7,166 nucleotides of DNA from Hyphomicrobiales bacterium (GCA_027067085.1 JAMOMM010000449.1:1-7166), one strand, 5' to 3'. Positions 1 to 6,392 are shown, counted from the stretch's first letter. The notes: generated by a model not told the origin, from the sequence alone. Made by a program: numbers and translations.

Positions 1-50
1 TGACCAAATGCCGATTTGAAAATACTTACTGATTTGGAGCACGGCTGAAA

Positions 51-1172
51 ATGGACGTTAGAAACGAAGTACAAGATCGCTATCAACAAGGTGCCAACGA
101 ACGCGAGGCGATTTTGTGTTGTCCAGTAGATTATGATCCGCAATACCTAAAAATTATTCCGCAAGAAATTTTGGACCGCGACTATGGTTGCGGTGACCCA
201 TCACGCTATGCCCGCAAAGGCGATGTGGTGCTTGATCTTGGATCAGGTGGCGGCAAAATTTGTTTTATTGCAGCCCAAATCGTTGGCGAAACGGGCCGTG
301 TTATTGGTGTTGATATGACAGCGGATATGCTAGAACTTGCCCGCTCCAATGCACCTGTAATTGCCAAAGAAATTGGCTATGGAAACGTTGAATTCAAGCG
401 CGGGCATATTGAAGACCTTAAGACCGACCTTGATGAAATTGACGCCAAATTAAAACAAAACCCAGTTACCAATGCCGATGAGTTTGAAGCATTGCTTGAT
501 GAGATCAATCAGAATGGCGAACCGATGATTGCCGATAATTCGATTGACCTTATCGTTTCGAACTGTGTGCTTAATCTGGTTTCTGACGATAAGAAAAAGC
601 AATTGTTTGCTGAAATGTATCGGGTGTTAAAACCGGGTGGTCGCATTGCGATTTCTGACATTGTGTCGGATGAAGTTTCTCCCGAACATTTGAAAAAAGA
701 TGGCAAACTGTGGTCAGGTTGCATTTCGGGCGCGTTGCAAGAAAAAGAGTTCGTTGAAGAGTTGGGCATGGCTGGTTTCCACGGCATGAATATTGACAAA
801 TTTGAGCAAGATCCTTGGCAAATTGTTGAAGGCATTGAATATCGCTCCGTCACCGTGCTGGCCTATAAGGGCAAAGAAGGCCCAAGCATTGAGAAAAACC
901 AAGCGGTTATTTACAAGGGGCCGTGGAAAAGCGTTTGCGATGACGATGGTCACACCTTTACGCGCGGTGAACGGATTGCGGTGTGTGAGAAAACTTTTAA
1001 CCTGATGCAACGCGAACCTTATGATAATCAAATGGTGCCCGTTGCGCCCAGTATTGAAGTGACCACAAACGAAGAATTCCCATGCTGCCGATCAGACATT
1101 CGCAGCCCGCTAGAAACCAAGAATGGCGTGGAACGCACGACTAGCGAGCCTTCGCAAGGATCTTGTTGCTAA
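51..1172 (+). CDS. arsM: ArsM-type arsenite S-adenosylmethionine methyltransferase with Cys-rich C-terminal extension
   Basis: Predicted cytosolic enzyme that transfers methyl groups from SAM to trivalent arsenic. The 373-residue product has a class I methyltransferase fold: SAM-binding motif LDLGSGGGK at 61-69, acidic ribose-binding residue in GVDMT at 86-90, and RVLKPGGRI at 191-199. Three cysteines match the As(III)-binding set of known ArsM proteins: C47 in YGCG, C172 in SNCVLNL and C224 in SGCISGAL; C23/C24 may add a fourth. Residues about 124-160 form an acidic insertion before the IDLIVSNC strand. After the catalytic domain (to about 275) comes an extension with C296, C312, a CC pair at 345-346 and a terminal CC at 372-373. 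Start: ATG at 51 with GGAG at 36-39 (spacing 11, acceptable). It appears monocistronic, with its own terminator; no arsR, arsC or arsenite pump is visible here. The family call is firm. The natural substrate (arsenite detoxification, or arsenosugar/arsenolipid precursor synthesis) is inferred. Confidence 0.85.
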   Translation: MDVRNEVQDRYQQGANEREAILCCPVDYDPQYLKIIPQEILDRDYGCGDPSRYARKGDVVLDLGSGGGKICFIAAQIVGETGRVIGVDMTADMLELARSNAPVIAKEIGYGNVEFKRGHIEDLKTDLDEIDAKLKQNPVTNADEFEALLDEINQNGEPMIADNSIDLIVSNCVLNLVSDDKKKQLFAEMYRVLKPGGRIAISDIVSDEVSPEHLKKDGKLWSGCISGALQEKEFVEELGMAGFHGMNIDKFEQDPWQIVEGIEYRSVTVLAYKGKEGPSIEKNQAVIYKGPWKSVCDDDGHTFTRGERIAVCEKTFNLMQREPYDNQMVPVAPSIEVTTNEEFPCCRSDIRSPLETKNGVERTTSEPSQGSCC

Positions 1173-1196
1173 GCTCGTTCACATCACGTTTAGAAC

Positions 1197-1228
1197 AAAA
1201 ATGCCGAGCTATGAAGCTCGGCATTTTT
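1197..1228. terminator. Symmetric Rho-independent terminator between convergent arsM and argE
   Basis: A perfect 14-bp stem (arms 1197-1210 and 1215-1228) closes on a four-base ATGA loop. The GC-rich core CCGAGCT/AGCTCGG is flanked by an A-run on the left and a T-run on the right. Read on either strand it gives a GC hairpin followed by a U-tract. It lies 24 bp after the arsM stop and 117 bp past the argE stop, so it probably ends both convergent transcripts. Confidence 0.88.
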
Positions 1229-1345
1229 CGTTGATATATCTTTAAATCAAGGGCTACACGAACGCAGAGCGCGGCGGCAAGCCAATGTTTCTAAGTTACT
1301 GCTACGGTGTGAAACAGTCATGCACCCAATTTTATTGATTGATGT

Positions 1346-2506
1346 TTAGGCAGTGCAGTGGCGCGTCAAACGTTGCATAAAGACTTCACATTGTTGCATT
1401 TGGCTTACTTCAACATATTCATCTGCTTTATGAGCTTGTTCGATTGAGCCGGGACCGCAAACAATTGCTGGAATGCCCGCCAGCTGAAACAATCCTGCTT
1501 CGGTGCCGTAAGACACAGCCTCCGTGCTATTTGCTTGAGCTAAAAACAACGCTAAGACTTCGGCTGGTGAATCTTTTTCAGCGGCAAGCCCGGGAATCGC
1601 ATTTTCAACAGTGGTGCTTATGCCAGCTTTTTCGCTGATCGCTTTCATGGCAGGTTCTAGCGTTTTAGAAAACGTGTCAATCCGATCAGTAAGTTCTTCT
1701 AATGAATGGTCTGGCAGCATACGCGCTTCCCAATCAAAAGTGGTTTTTCCCGGGATAATATTGTTTGCCGTTCCTCCTTCAATCATCCCCACTTGCACCG
1801 TGGTGTAGGGAGGATCAAAGCGCCCTGAACTGTCGCCGCGTTGGCGGTAGTCTTCGGCAATGGCGCTAATTTCAGTTAACATTTCACCTGCAACCAAAAT
1901 AGAACTCACACCCAAATGGGTGCAGCTTGAATGCGCCTCATGGCCCGTTACCGTTGTTTTAAAACGGCATGCGCCTTTATGAGCATCAACAACTTTCATC
2001 ATTGTTGGTTCACCAACAATAACCATGCCAGGTTTTGGCAGTTCATCAATAATGTGGTCAATCAATGGGCGAACACCCGTACAGCCGACCTCCTCATCGC
2101 AAGAAAAGGCGAAATGGATGGGGCGCTTGAGGTCTTGAGCAACAAAATCTGGCACAGCGGCAAGAACAACAGCGATAAAGCCTTTCATGTCACATGCTCC
2201 TCGCCCGAACAAACGCCCATCACGCTCTACCATGTCAAAAGGGTCATTTGACCAGTCTTGACCATCTACAGGCACAACATCGGTATGGCCAGAAAGCACA
2301 ACCCCGCCTTCAATATCAGGACCGATGGTGGCGTATAAATTGGTTTTGTTGTCTTTTTCATAATCAACGCGGGTGGATTTGATCCCAAACCTTTCAAGAT
2401 ATTCTTGAATAAAAGCAATCAATGGCAAGTTTGAATTGCGGCTGGTGCTATCAAATGAAATCAGTTTTTCAAGTAATTGCGTTGACGTTAAGCGTTGAGT
2501 AGACAT
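1346..2506 (-). CDS. argE: N-acetylornithine deacetylase (ArgE, M20 metallopeptidase family)
   Basis: Predicted to hydrolyse N2-acetylornithine to ornithine and acetate in cytosolic arginine biosynthesis. The 386-residue product has the full M20 di-zinc site. SGHTDVVPVD at 72-81 gives metal ligand H74 and D76. GRGACDMKG at 101-109 gives the bridging D106. CDEEVG at 136-141 gives the general base E138 and ligand E139. GEPT supplies E166, and QAHKADEYV supplies H359. The dimerisation (lid) domain is about 175-290, including GHEAHSS at 188-194. Length and the motifs YGTEAGLF and GPGSIEQAHKADEYV fit the proteobacterial ArgE subfamily better than DapE. Start: ATG at 2506 with AAGGA at complement 2515-2519, spacing 8. 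It lies 94 bp downstream of apaG on the same strand. Many alphaproteobacteria recycle the acetyl group with ArgJ instead, so a broader N-acyl-amino-acid role is possible. Confidence 0.88.
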   Translation of the reverse strand: MSTQRLTSTQLLEKLISFDSTSRNSNLPLIAFIQEYLERFGIKSTRVDYEKDNKTNLYATIGPDIEGGVVLSGHTDVVPVDGQDWSNDPFDMVERDGRLFGRGACDMKGFIAVVLAAVPDFVAQDLKRPIHFAFSCDEEVGCTGVRPLIDHIIDELPKPGMVIVGEPTMMKVVDAHKGACRFKTTVTGHEAHSSCTHLGVSSILVAGEMLTEISAIAEDYRQRGDSSGRFDPPYTTVQVGMIEGGTANNIIPGKTTFDWEARMLPDHSLEELTDRIDTFSKTLEPAMKAISEKAGISTTVENAIPGLAAEKDSPAEVLALFLAQANSTEAVSYGTEAGLFQLAGIPAIVCGPGSIEQAHKADEYVEVSQMQQCEVFMQRLTRHCTA

Positions 2507-2523
2507 TAAAGGAATCCTTAGCG

Positions 2524-2550
2524 TTGCTCGCCCCCAAAAATTGGCGACAA
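2524..2550 (-). promoter_or_regulatory. Possible leader hairpin upstream of argE
   Basis: On the minus strand TTGTCGCC can pair with GGCGA-G-CAA across a ten-base T/G-rich loop, giving eight base pairs with one bulged G. It lies in the 94-bp apaG-argE gap, just upstream of the argE ribosome site. No U-tract follows, so it is not a standard terminator. It could be a leader structure or mRNA-stabilising element, or chance. Confidence 0.22.
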
Positions 2551-2600
2551 ATAGGCAACTGATAGTTTAAAATGATTGTCGATTAGAGTGATATAAAACT

Positions 2601-2993
2601 TTAGTGAACAACGCTCTTGTTGCTCGGTTGGTCCAGTGAGAAAGCTGGTATATCAACATTAAATGGCTTGCCGTCAAATGATTCCATTTGGTAAGAGCCA
2701 ACCATGAAGCCTGATGATGTGGCAAGTGGTGCGCCAGATGTATATTCAAAGCTCTCACCTGGTTTCAAAACGGGTTGTTCTCCTACAACACCTTCGCCGC
2801 GCACTTCTTGAATGCGCCCTGCTGCATCGGTAATTTTCCAAAACCGCGTCCGCAGTCTTACGGTTTCAGGGCCAGTATTTTCAATTGTGATGGTATAAGA
2901 CCAAACAAAATAACTATCTTGCGGTTTAGATTGCTCAGCCAAAAACTGTGGTTCTACCGATACTTTTATATCGCGCGTTGTTGTTTCGTACAT
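2601..2993 (-). CDS. apaG: ApaG family protein (Co2+/Mg2+ efflux-associated)
   Basis: A 130-residue protein that is essentially a single ApaG domain, a fibronectin III-like beta sandwich close to the usual length of about 125 residues. Diagnostic stretches are the N-terminal VSVEPQFLAEQS, the strand FVWSYTITIENTG, the core GEGVVGEQPVLKPGESFEYTSG, and the C-terminal GFMVGSYQM. The bacterial gene was linked to Co2+/Mg2+ phenotypes in enteric bacteria; its molecular role is unsettled, and nothing here narrows it. Start: ATG at 2993, preceded by a strong GGAGG at spacing 10. The same frame stays open for about 97 codons upstream, but that extension runs through the intergenic region into dcd on the opposite strand and is not conserved-looking. 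Divergent from dcd, with a 146-bp gap; argE follows on the same strand. Confidence 0.94.
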   Translation of the reverse strand: MYETTTRDIKVSVEPQFLAEQSKPQDSYFVWSYTITIENTGPETVRLRTRFWKITDAAGRIQEVRGEGVVGEQPVLKPGESFEYTSGAPLATSSGFMVGSYQMESFDGKPFNVDIPAFSLDQPSNKSVVH

Positions 2994-3003
2994 TAGAAAG
3001 ATG

Positions 3004-3008
3004 CCTCC
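3004..3008 (-). promoter_or_regulatory. Ribosome binding site that fixes the apaG start
   Basis: GGAGG on the minus strand ends 10 nt before the ATG at 2993. It is the strongest Shine-Dalgarno match in the window and favours the 130-residue ApaG over the 227-residue open frame that begins inside dcd. Confidence 0.75.
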
Positions 3009-3028
3009 ACACCCAAATCGAGGAAATA

Positions 3029-3058
3029 TTGACAGTTTTCCACCGATTAAACTAAAAC
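3029..3058 (+). promoter_or_regulatory. Candidate sigma-70 type promoter for dcd
   Basis: A perfect TTGACA at 3029-3034 is followed after 18 bp by TAAAAC (3053-3058, four of six matches to TATAAT). It would give a leader of about 75 nt that includes the AAGGAA at 3123-3128. A second candidate has a perfect TATAAT at 3117-3122 with CCGACA at 3095-3100, but its start point near 3129 would leave the ribosome site outside the transcript. Confidence 0.33.
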
Positions 3059-3139
3059 TGCTTGTCCGTTGGCTTTCCTTATGAAAGAAAAACACCGACA
3101 ATGCACCCCCTGTTTTTATAATAAGGAATTTGACTGGGC

Positions 3140-4243
3140 ATGACACAGCAAACCGTAAATGGCATTTTGCCAGCTCACATACTGCGCCAGTACTTTGAAG
3201 AGGGGCTGTTGACCACGCAAAAGAGCCTTGATGTTGACCAAATACAACCAGCCAGTTTGGATTTGCGGCTTGGTGTGAAAGCATACCGCGTCAGAGCTTC
3301 GTTCTTGCCTGGCCCAAAGCGCACGGTGCAAGATCGCCTTGATGAGCTTTCATTGCATGAAATATCATTAGAGGATGGCGGCGCGGCGCTGGAAACGGGG
3401 TGCGTGTATATTGTGCCCTTGCTTGAAGCCTTGAATCTGCCACAAGGGGTTAGTGCAGCGGCAAACCCTAAAAGTTCCACTGGTCGGCTGGATATTTTCA
3501 CCCGCGTCATTACTGATTATGCGCAAGAGTTTGATAAAATTCCAGATGGATATAAAGGCCCACTGTATGCTGAAATATCACCGCGCACCTTTACTATTTT
3601 AGCGCGCACAGGATCGCGCCTTTCGCAAGTTCGTTTTCGCCAAGGAAATGACCCCGCCCAAGATCAAACCATTCATGACCTACACAACATCCAACCACTG
3701 ATTACTGGTGGAGCATACAATGTTAGCAATGGCCTTGCTCTAAGTGTTGACCTTAATGGCACAAGCCAAAACCAACCCGTTGGCTTTCGCGCTAAACGCC
3801 ATTCAGGCATTATTGATGTTGATAAAAAGGCAGCACTTGAGGTTTTGGATTACTGGGAACCGATCTGGCAGCGCGGAAACTTGATTTTAGAACCAGACCA
3901 ATTTTATATTCTCGCGTCAAAAGAAGCCGTGCGCGTGCCACCAACCCATGCGGCTGAAATGGTGCCATTTGATCCTTTAGTGGGCGAATTTCGCGTGCAC
4001 TATGCGGGCTTTTTTGACCCCGGTTTTGGTGATAGTCAATCGGGTGGTTCAGGCTCTCGCGGGGTGCTGGAAGTGCGCTCGCACGAAGTTCCATTTATTT
4101 TAGAAGACAGCCAAATAATTGGTCGGTTGATTTATGAGCCTTTGACCGAAGTGCCTGAACAAGTTTATGGCCAAGGCATTGGTTCAAATTACCAAAAACA
4201 AGGCCTTAAACTTTCGAAGCACTTTCACCCATTCGAGCCATAA
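3140..4243 (+). CDS. dcd: dCTP deaminase, double-length alphaproteobacterial form
   Basis: Predicted to deaminate dCTP to dUTP, feeding dUMP and thymidylate synthesis in the cytosol. At 367 residues it is nearly twice the classical Dcd (about 190) and contains two related halves. The first half has PASLDLRLG at 37-45, the signature PKSSTGRLD at 110-118 (like the SSxxR active-site loop of classical Dcd) and an acidic residue E145 in YAEISP. The second half has FFDPGFG at 291-297 (compare IDPGW in classical Dcd), GVLEVRS with E311, and the tail IIGRLIYEPL, but no SSxxR. The active site is therefore probably shared between the two halves. This matches the long DCD family (PF06559, from memory). 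Start: ATG at 3140 with AAGGAA at 3123-3128, spacing 11. Divergent from apaG; the 3' end overlaps the convergent transporter gene by 38 bp. Confidence 0.92.
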   Translation: MTQQTVNGILPAHILRQYFEEGLLTTQKSLDVDQIQPASLDLRLGVKAYRVRASFLPGPKRTVQDRLDELSLHEISLEDGGAALETGCVYIVPLLEALNLPQGVSAAANPKSSTGRLDIFTRVITDYAQEFDKIPDGYKGPLYAEISPRTFTILARTGSRLSQVRFRQGNDPAQDQTIHDLHNIQPLITGGAYNVSNGLALSVDLNGTSQNQPVGFRAKRHSGIIDVDKKAALEVLDYWEPIWQRGNLILEPDQFYILASKEAVRVPPTHAAEMVPFDPLVGEFRVHYAGFFDPGFGDSQSGGSGSRGVLEVRSHEVPFILEDSQIIGRLIYEPLTEVPEQVYGQGIGSNYQKQGLKLSKHFHPFEP

Positions 4244-5180
4244 TCATTCTCTCACGAATGAAGACATAAAGCCCCGCGCAGCCGATCAACAAAATGCCGA
4301 TAAATGTTTGGGGTGAAGGCATTTCGTGCCAAAACAACCAGCCCCATAAAATGGCTAAAGGTAGGGCTACATATTCAAATGGCGCAATAACGTTGGCCAT
4401 GCTGATTCGATAGGCTTGGTTCAACAAATATCCAGCAGCTGCAACCAAGACGCCGCAAATCAACATTAACGTTAAATCATTATTGTTAGGCATGACCCAA
4501 GGCCGCAACAAAAAGGTCAAGCTTTCGCCACCAACACCTAAGTATTCGCCATTGCCCGCAACGAGCCAAAAAGCGCCCGAGATGAATAAAAACACAATAC
4601 TAATATAGAACGACATCACCGATGCTTTATCCGTGTTGCCTATTTTTCGTGCCAATATTTGAACCAGCGCATAGGCAAGTGCGGCAACAACAGGCAAAAA
4701 TGCCACGGCATTAAACACGCCTGTTCCCACTCCAGAAATAAGTATAACCCCAAGGAAACCAATGGCAATGGCCACCCAGCGCCGCCAGCCCACACGCTCA
4801 CCGAGCATTGGTCCCGACAACCCTGTAATAATCAAAGGGGCGATAAAGAACAAACCTGAAGCTTGAGCTATTGGCATGACTGCGAGCGATAAGTAAAACG
4901 ACATGTTGGCAATGGCCACCAAAACGCCACGCGATAGATGCAACCCTGGGCGCGAGGTTTTAAGCAAACCCAGCCCACCCTCAAAATGGACCATAACTCC
5001 AGTGAGAACGATCGCAACCAAAGTTCGTACTAAAACGATTTCATGGAGAGGATAACCATCAGACAACCACTTAATAACAGCATCCATGATGGACATCGCT
5101 ACGACGCCCGTAACTGCACATGAAATGCCAAATGTATGATTTGTGTGGTTCAAACAATTGCCTAAAATATAATTTACCAA
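4206..5180 (-). CDS. DMT superfamily transporter (EamA-type, ten transmembrane helices)
   Basis: Inner-membrane carrier of the drug/metabolite transporter superfamily, 324 residues with two EamA repeats. About ten hydrophobic segments are visible, near 17-39, 47-66, 84-104, 107-125, 134-150, 156-175, 186-208, 234-254, 263-283 and 290-308. Typical family features are the repeat-1 end APLIITGLSGPMLGERVGWR followed by GFLGVILI, and in repeat 2 APFEYVALPLAILWGWLFW followed by GILLIGCAGLYV. The substrate cannot be read from sequence; relatives export metabolites or take up SAM-like compounds. The start is uncertain: the frame opens with TTG at 5180, with no clear ribosome site; another TTG lies at 5153. 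The first ATG (5096) would cut into helix 1. It lies 71 bp downstream of the radical SAM gene on the same strand, so the two could be cotranscribed. Its 3' end overlaps dcd. Confidence 0.85.
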   Translation of the reverse strand: MVNYILGNCLNHTNHTFGISCAVTGVVAMSIMDAVIKWLSDGYPLHEIVLVRTLVAIVLTGVMVHFEGGLGLLKTSRPGLHLSRGVLVAIANMSFYLSLAVMPIAQASGLFFIAPLIITGLSGPMLGERVGWRRWVAIAIGFLGVILISGVGTGVFNAVAFLPVVAALAYALVQILARKIGNTDKASVMSFYISIVFLFISGAFWLVAGNGEYLGVGGESLTFLLRPWVMPNNNDLTLMLICGVLVAAAGYLLNQAYRISMANVIAPFEYVALPLAILWGWLFWHEMPSPQTFIGILLIGCAGLYVFIRERMIMARMGESASKV

Positions 5181-5251
5181 AAGGTCAAGTTGTATGTAGC
5201 CTATCTATCTCATAAGTTGCAACGGTAATTTATTGCATAGTTTAAAAAGGG

Positions 5252-6250
5252 TTAGCCCGTACAACTTCCACCACCAAGTACGCAAAACTTCGCGCAATGC
5301 GGGTGATTCAGTTTAACTGCACCGTTGGCGAAATTTCCACCATTTATCTTGAGAGAATCGGCCAACTTCTCGCCCATTTCAAAGGTAGAATCATAGGGAA
5401 GCAACGTACATGGTAAGACAGTTGGCTTATCGGCACCTTTTCTGTGCACGACCATACGGCTTGTGGCGCACATCACATCTTTTGGTTGTTTACCCAATAT
5501 TCCCCAGCAAGCTGTGGTTATCTCTGGCACATCAACCTTTTCGTCCATTTCTGGAAATAGAATCAATTGGCCATGATTGTTTGAATCAATGGGCCAGCCA
5601 TGCTGATTTATTAACTCTGCATAGCCTGCACGTTCATTAACATCCAGCTCCCCCCAACAGGTCCGCCCTGCAATCGCCATACTGAACTCGTTTTCAGTTA
5701 GCCAATTGAGGCCATCAATAGCTTTTTCCCACGTGTTTTCACCACGTTCAACTTCGTGCAAAGCTTTTGTATAATGATCCAAGCTTATGCGGAGTGATAA
5801 TTTGTCAGGGTAATTAGCTTTGAGTTCCAGTAGGCCTTGTTTAATTCTTTTGCGCTGCATTGGCTGCATGGCATTTGATAAAACTAAAACTTTGAAGCCT
5901 CGGTTAAGCGCGGCCTCTAAAATTTCGAGAATTTGAGGGTTCATAAACGGCTCGCCACCCGTGAACCCAATTTCTGGTGTTTCTAACTTTAATGCGATCA
6001 GCTCATCAAAAAAAGAAACCGCATTATCCAGCGAAAAATATACCAAATCATCATTGGTTGGTGATGAAGCTATGTAACAATTCTTACAGGTGATGTTGCA
6101 CAAAGTACCTGTGTTGATCCACAAAGTTTCAAGATGATGCAAACCGACAATAGCGCGTGCTTGTCCCTTTGCGGTTGTGTCTGGATCAATAAACTTTGCC
6201 CGATCAATCGGGGCAAATGAGGCTCGTATATCGCGTGGCTGTTCATTCAT
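5252..6250 (-). CDS. Radical SAM enzyme with extra C-terminal cysteines, function unknown
   Basis: A 332-residue radical SAM protein predicted to bind a 4Fe-4S cluster through CNITCKNCY (C51, C55, C58) and SAM through GGEP at 98-101. The order of strands (ETLWINTGTLC, EIGFTGGEPF, FKVLVLSNA, LSLRISLDHY) fits the partial barrel of COG0535-like enzymes. After the barrel six more cysteines occur: C248, C261, C281, C319, C323 and C330, the last three within CAKFCVLGGGSC two residues from the end. This suggests a SPASM- or twitch-like auxiliary Fe-S cluster, although the spacing is not canonical. I recognise the family as a conserved uncharacterised proteobacterial radical SAM group but cannot name its reaction. 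It lacks the look of ArsS, the arsenosugar radical SAM enzyme. Start: ATG at 6250, with a weak ribosome site. It may form an operon with the downstream transporter and is divergent from the small gene at 6393. Confidence 0.87.
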   Translation of the reverse strand: MNEQPRDIRASFAPIDRAKFIDPDTTAKGQARAIVGLHHLETLWINTGTLCNITCKNCYIASSPTNDDLVYFSLDNAVSFFDELIALKLETPEIGFTGGEPFMNPQILEILEAALNRGFKVLVLSNAMQPMQRKRIKQGLLELKANYPDKLSLRISLDHYTKALHEVERGENTWEKAIDGLNWLTENEFSMAIAGRTCWGELDVNERAGYAELINQHGWPIDSNNHGQLILFPEMDEKVDVPEITTACWGILGKQPKDVMCATSRMVVHRKGADKPTVLPCTLLPYDSTFEMGEKLADSLKINGGNFANGAVKLNHPHCAKFCVLGGGSCTG

Positions 6251-6300
6251 GTTTTGGACATTTAAGGTAATTTTCCAAACTTACAACCGCAAAGGGGGCA

Positions 6301-6320
6301 AATCGCACAAAATTGTGATT
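6301..6320. promoter_or_regulatory. Operator-like imperfect palindrome in a divergent intergenic region
   Basis: CACAA and TTGTG face each other across two A residues (6306-6317). The flanking AATC and ATT extend the symmetry apart from a two-base insertion in the left arm. It sits in the 142-bp gap between the divergent radical SAM and small acidic protein genes, upstream of a TATAAA box at 6344-6349. No known regulator motif fits exactly, so binding by a dimeric regulator is only a suggestion. Confidence 0.25.
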
Positions 6321-6383
6321 GCGTTACTGGCAATTCAGGCACATATAAAAGCTTTACACGCTTGGTGTGCTTTATATTTAACC

Positions 6384-6388
6384 GAGGG
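6384..6388 (+). promoter_or_regulatory. Ribosome binding site that fixes the start of the small acidic protein
   Basis: GAGGG lies 4 nt before the ATG at 6393 (GAGG spaced by 5). It supports the 147-residue product over the longer frame open back to 6177, which would overlap the start of the divergent radical SAM gene. Confidence 0.6.
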
Positions 6389-6392
6389 CAAA

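Noticed and set aside
1..50. Possible end of an upstream gene
   Set aside because: One frame is open from 3 to a TGA at 30-32, but so short a stretch cannot be assigned; another frame (4-48) is already closed by the TGA at 1-3.
714..1031. Antisense and alternative-frame open frames inside arsM (also 509-853 minus and 793-1005 plus)
   Set aside because: They lie wholly inside a gene with clear family motifs, have no recognisable domains and no ribosome sites; they are shadows of the arsM codon pattern.
1931..2251. Plus-strand open frames inside argE (also 1444-1638, 1611-1808, 2194-2382)
   Set aside because: The complete M20 active site reads on the minus strand; these frames encode low-complexity, non-domain sequence.
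3095..3122. Perfect TATAAT at 3117-3122 as the main dcd promoter
   Set aside because: Transcription would start near 3129, downstream of the only ribosome-site-like sequence (3123-3128), and the -35 match is weak; kept only as an alternative.
2994..3284. Open N-terminal extension of apaG, giving a 227-residue product
   Set aside because: The added residues overlap dcd on the other strand and lack family similarity; the GGAGG at 3004-3008 and normal ApaG length point to the ATG at 2993.
3175..3510. Minus-strand open frames inside dcd (also 3116-3331, 3810-4094)
   Set aside because: The dcd frame carries all the family motifs; the antisense translations show none.
5216..5223. GTTGCAAC 8-bp palindrome between the radical SAM and transporter genes
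   Set aside because: Short palindromes of this size are common by chance and no second copy or adjoining signal was seen.
6177..6392. Open N-terminal extension of the small acidic protein
   Set aside because: It would overlap the first 74 bp of the divergent radical SAM gene, its composition differs from the rest of the protein, and GAGGG supports the ATG at 6393.
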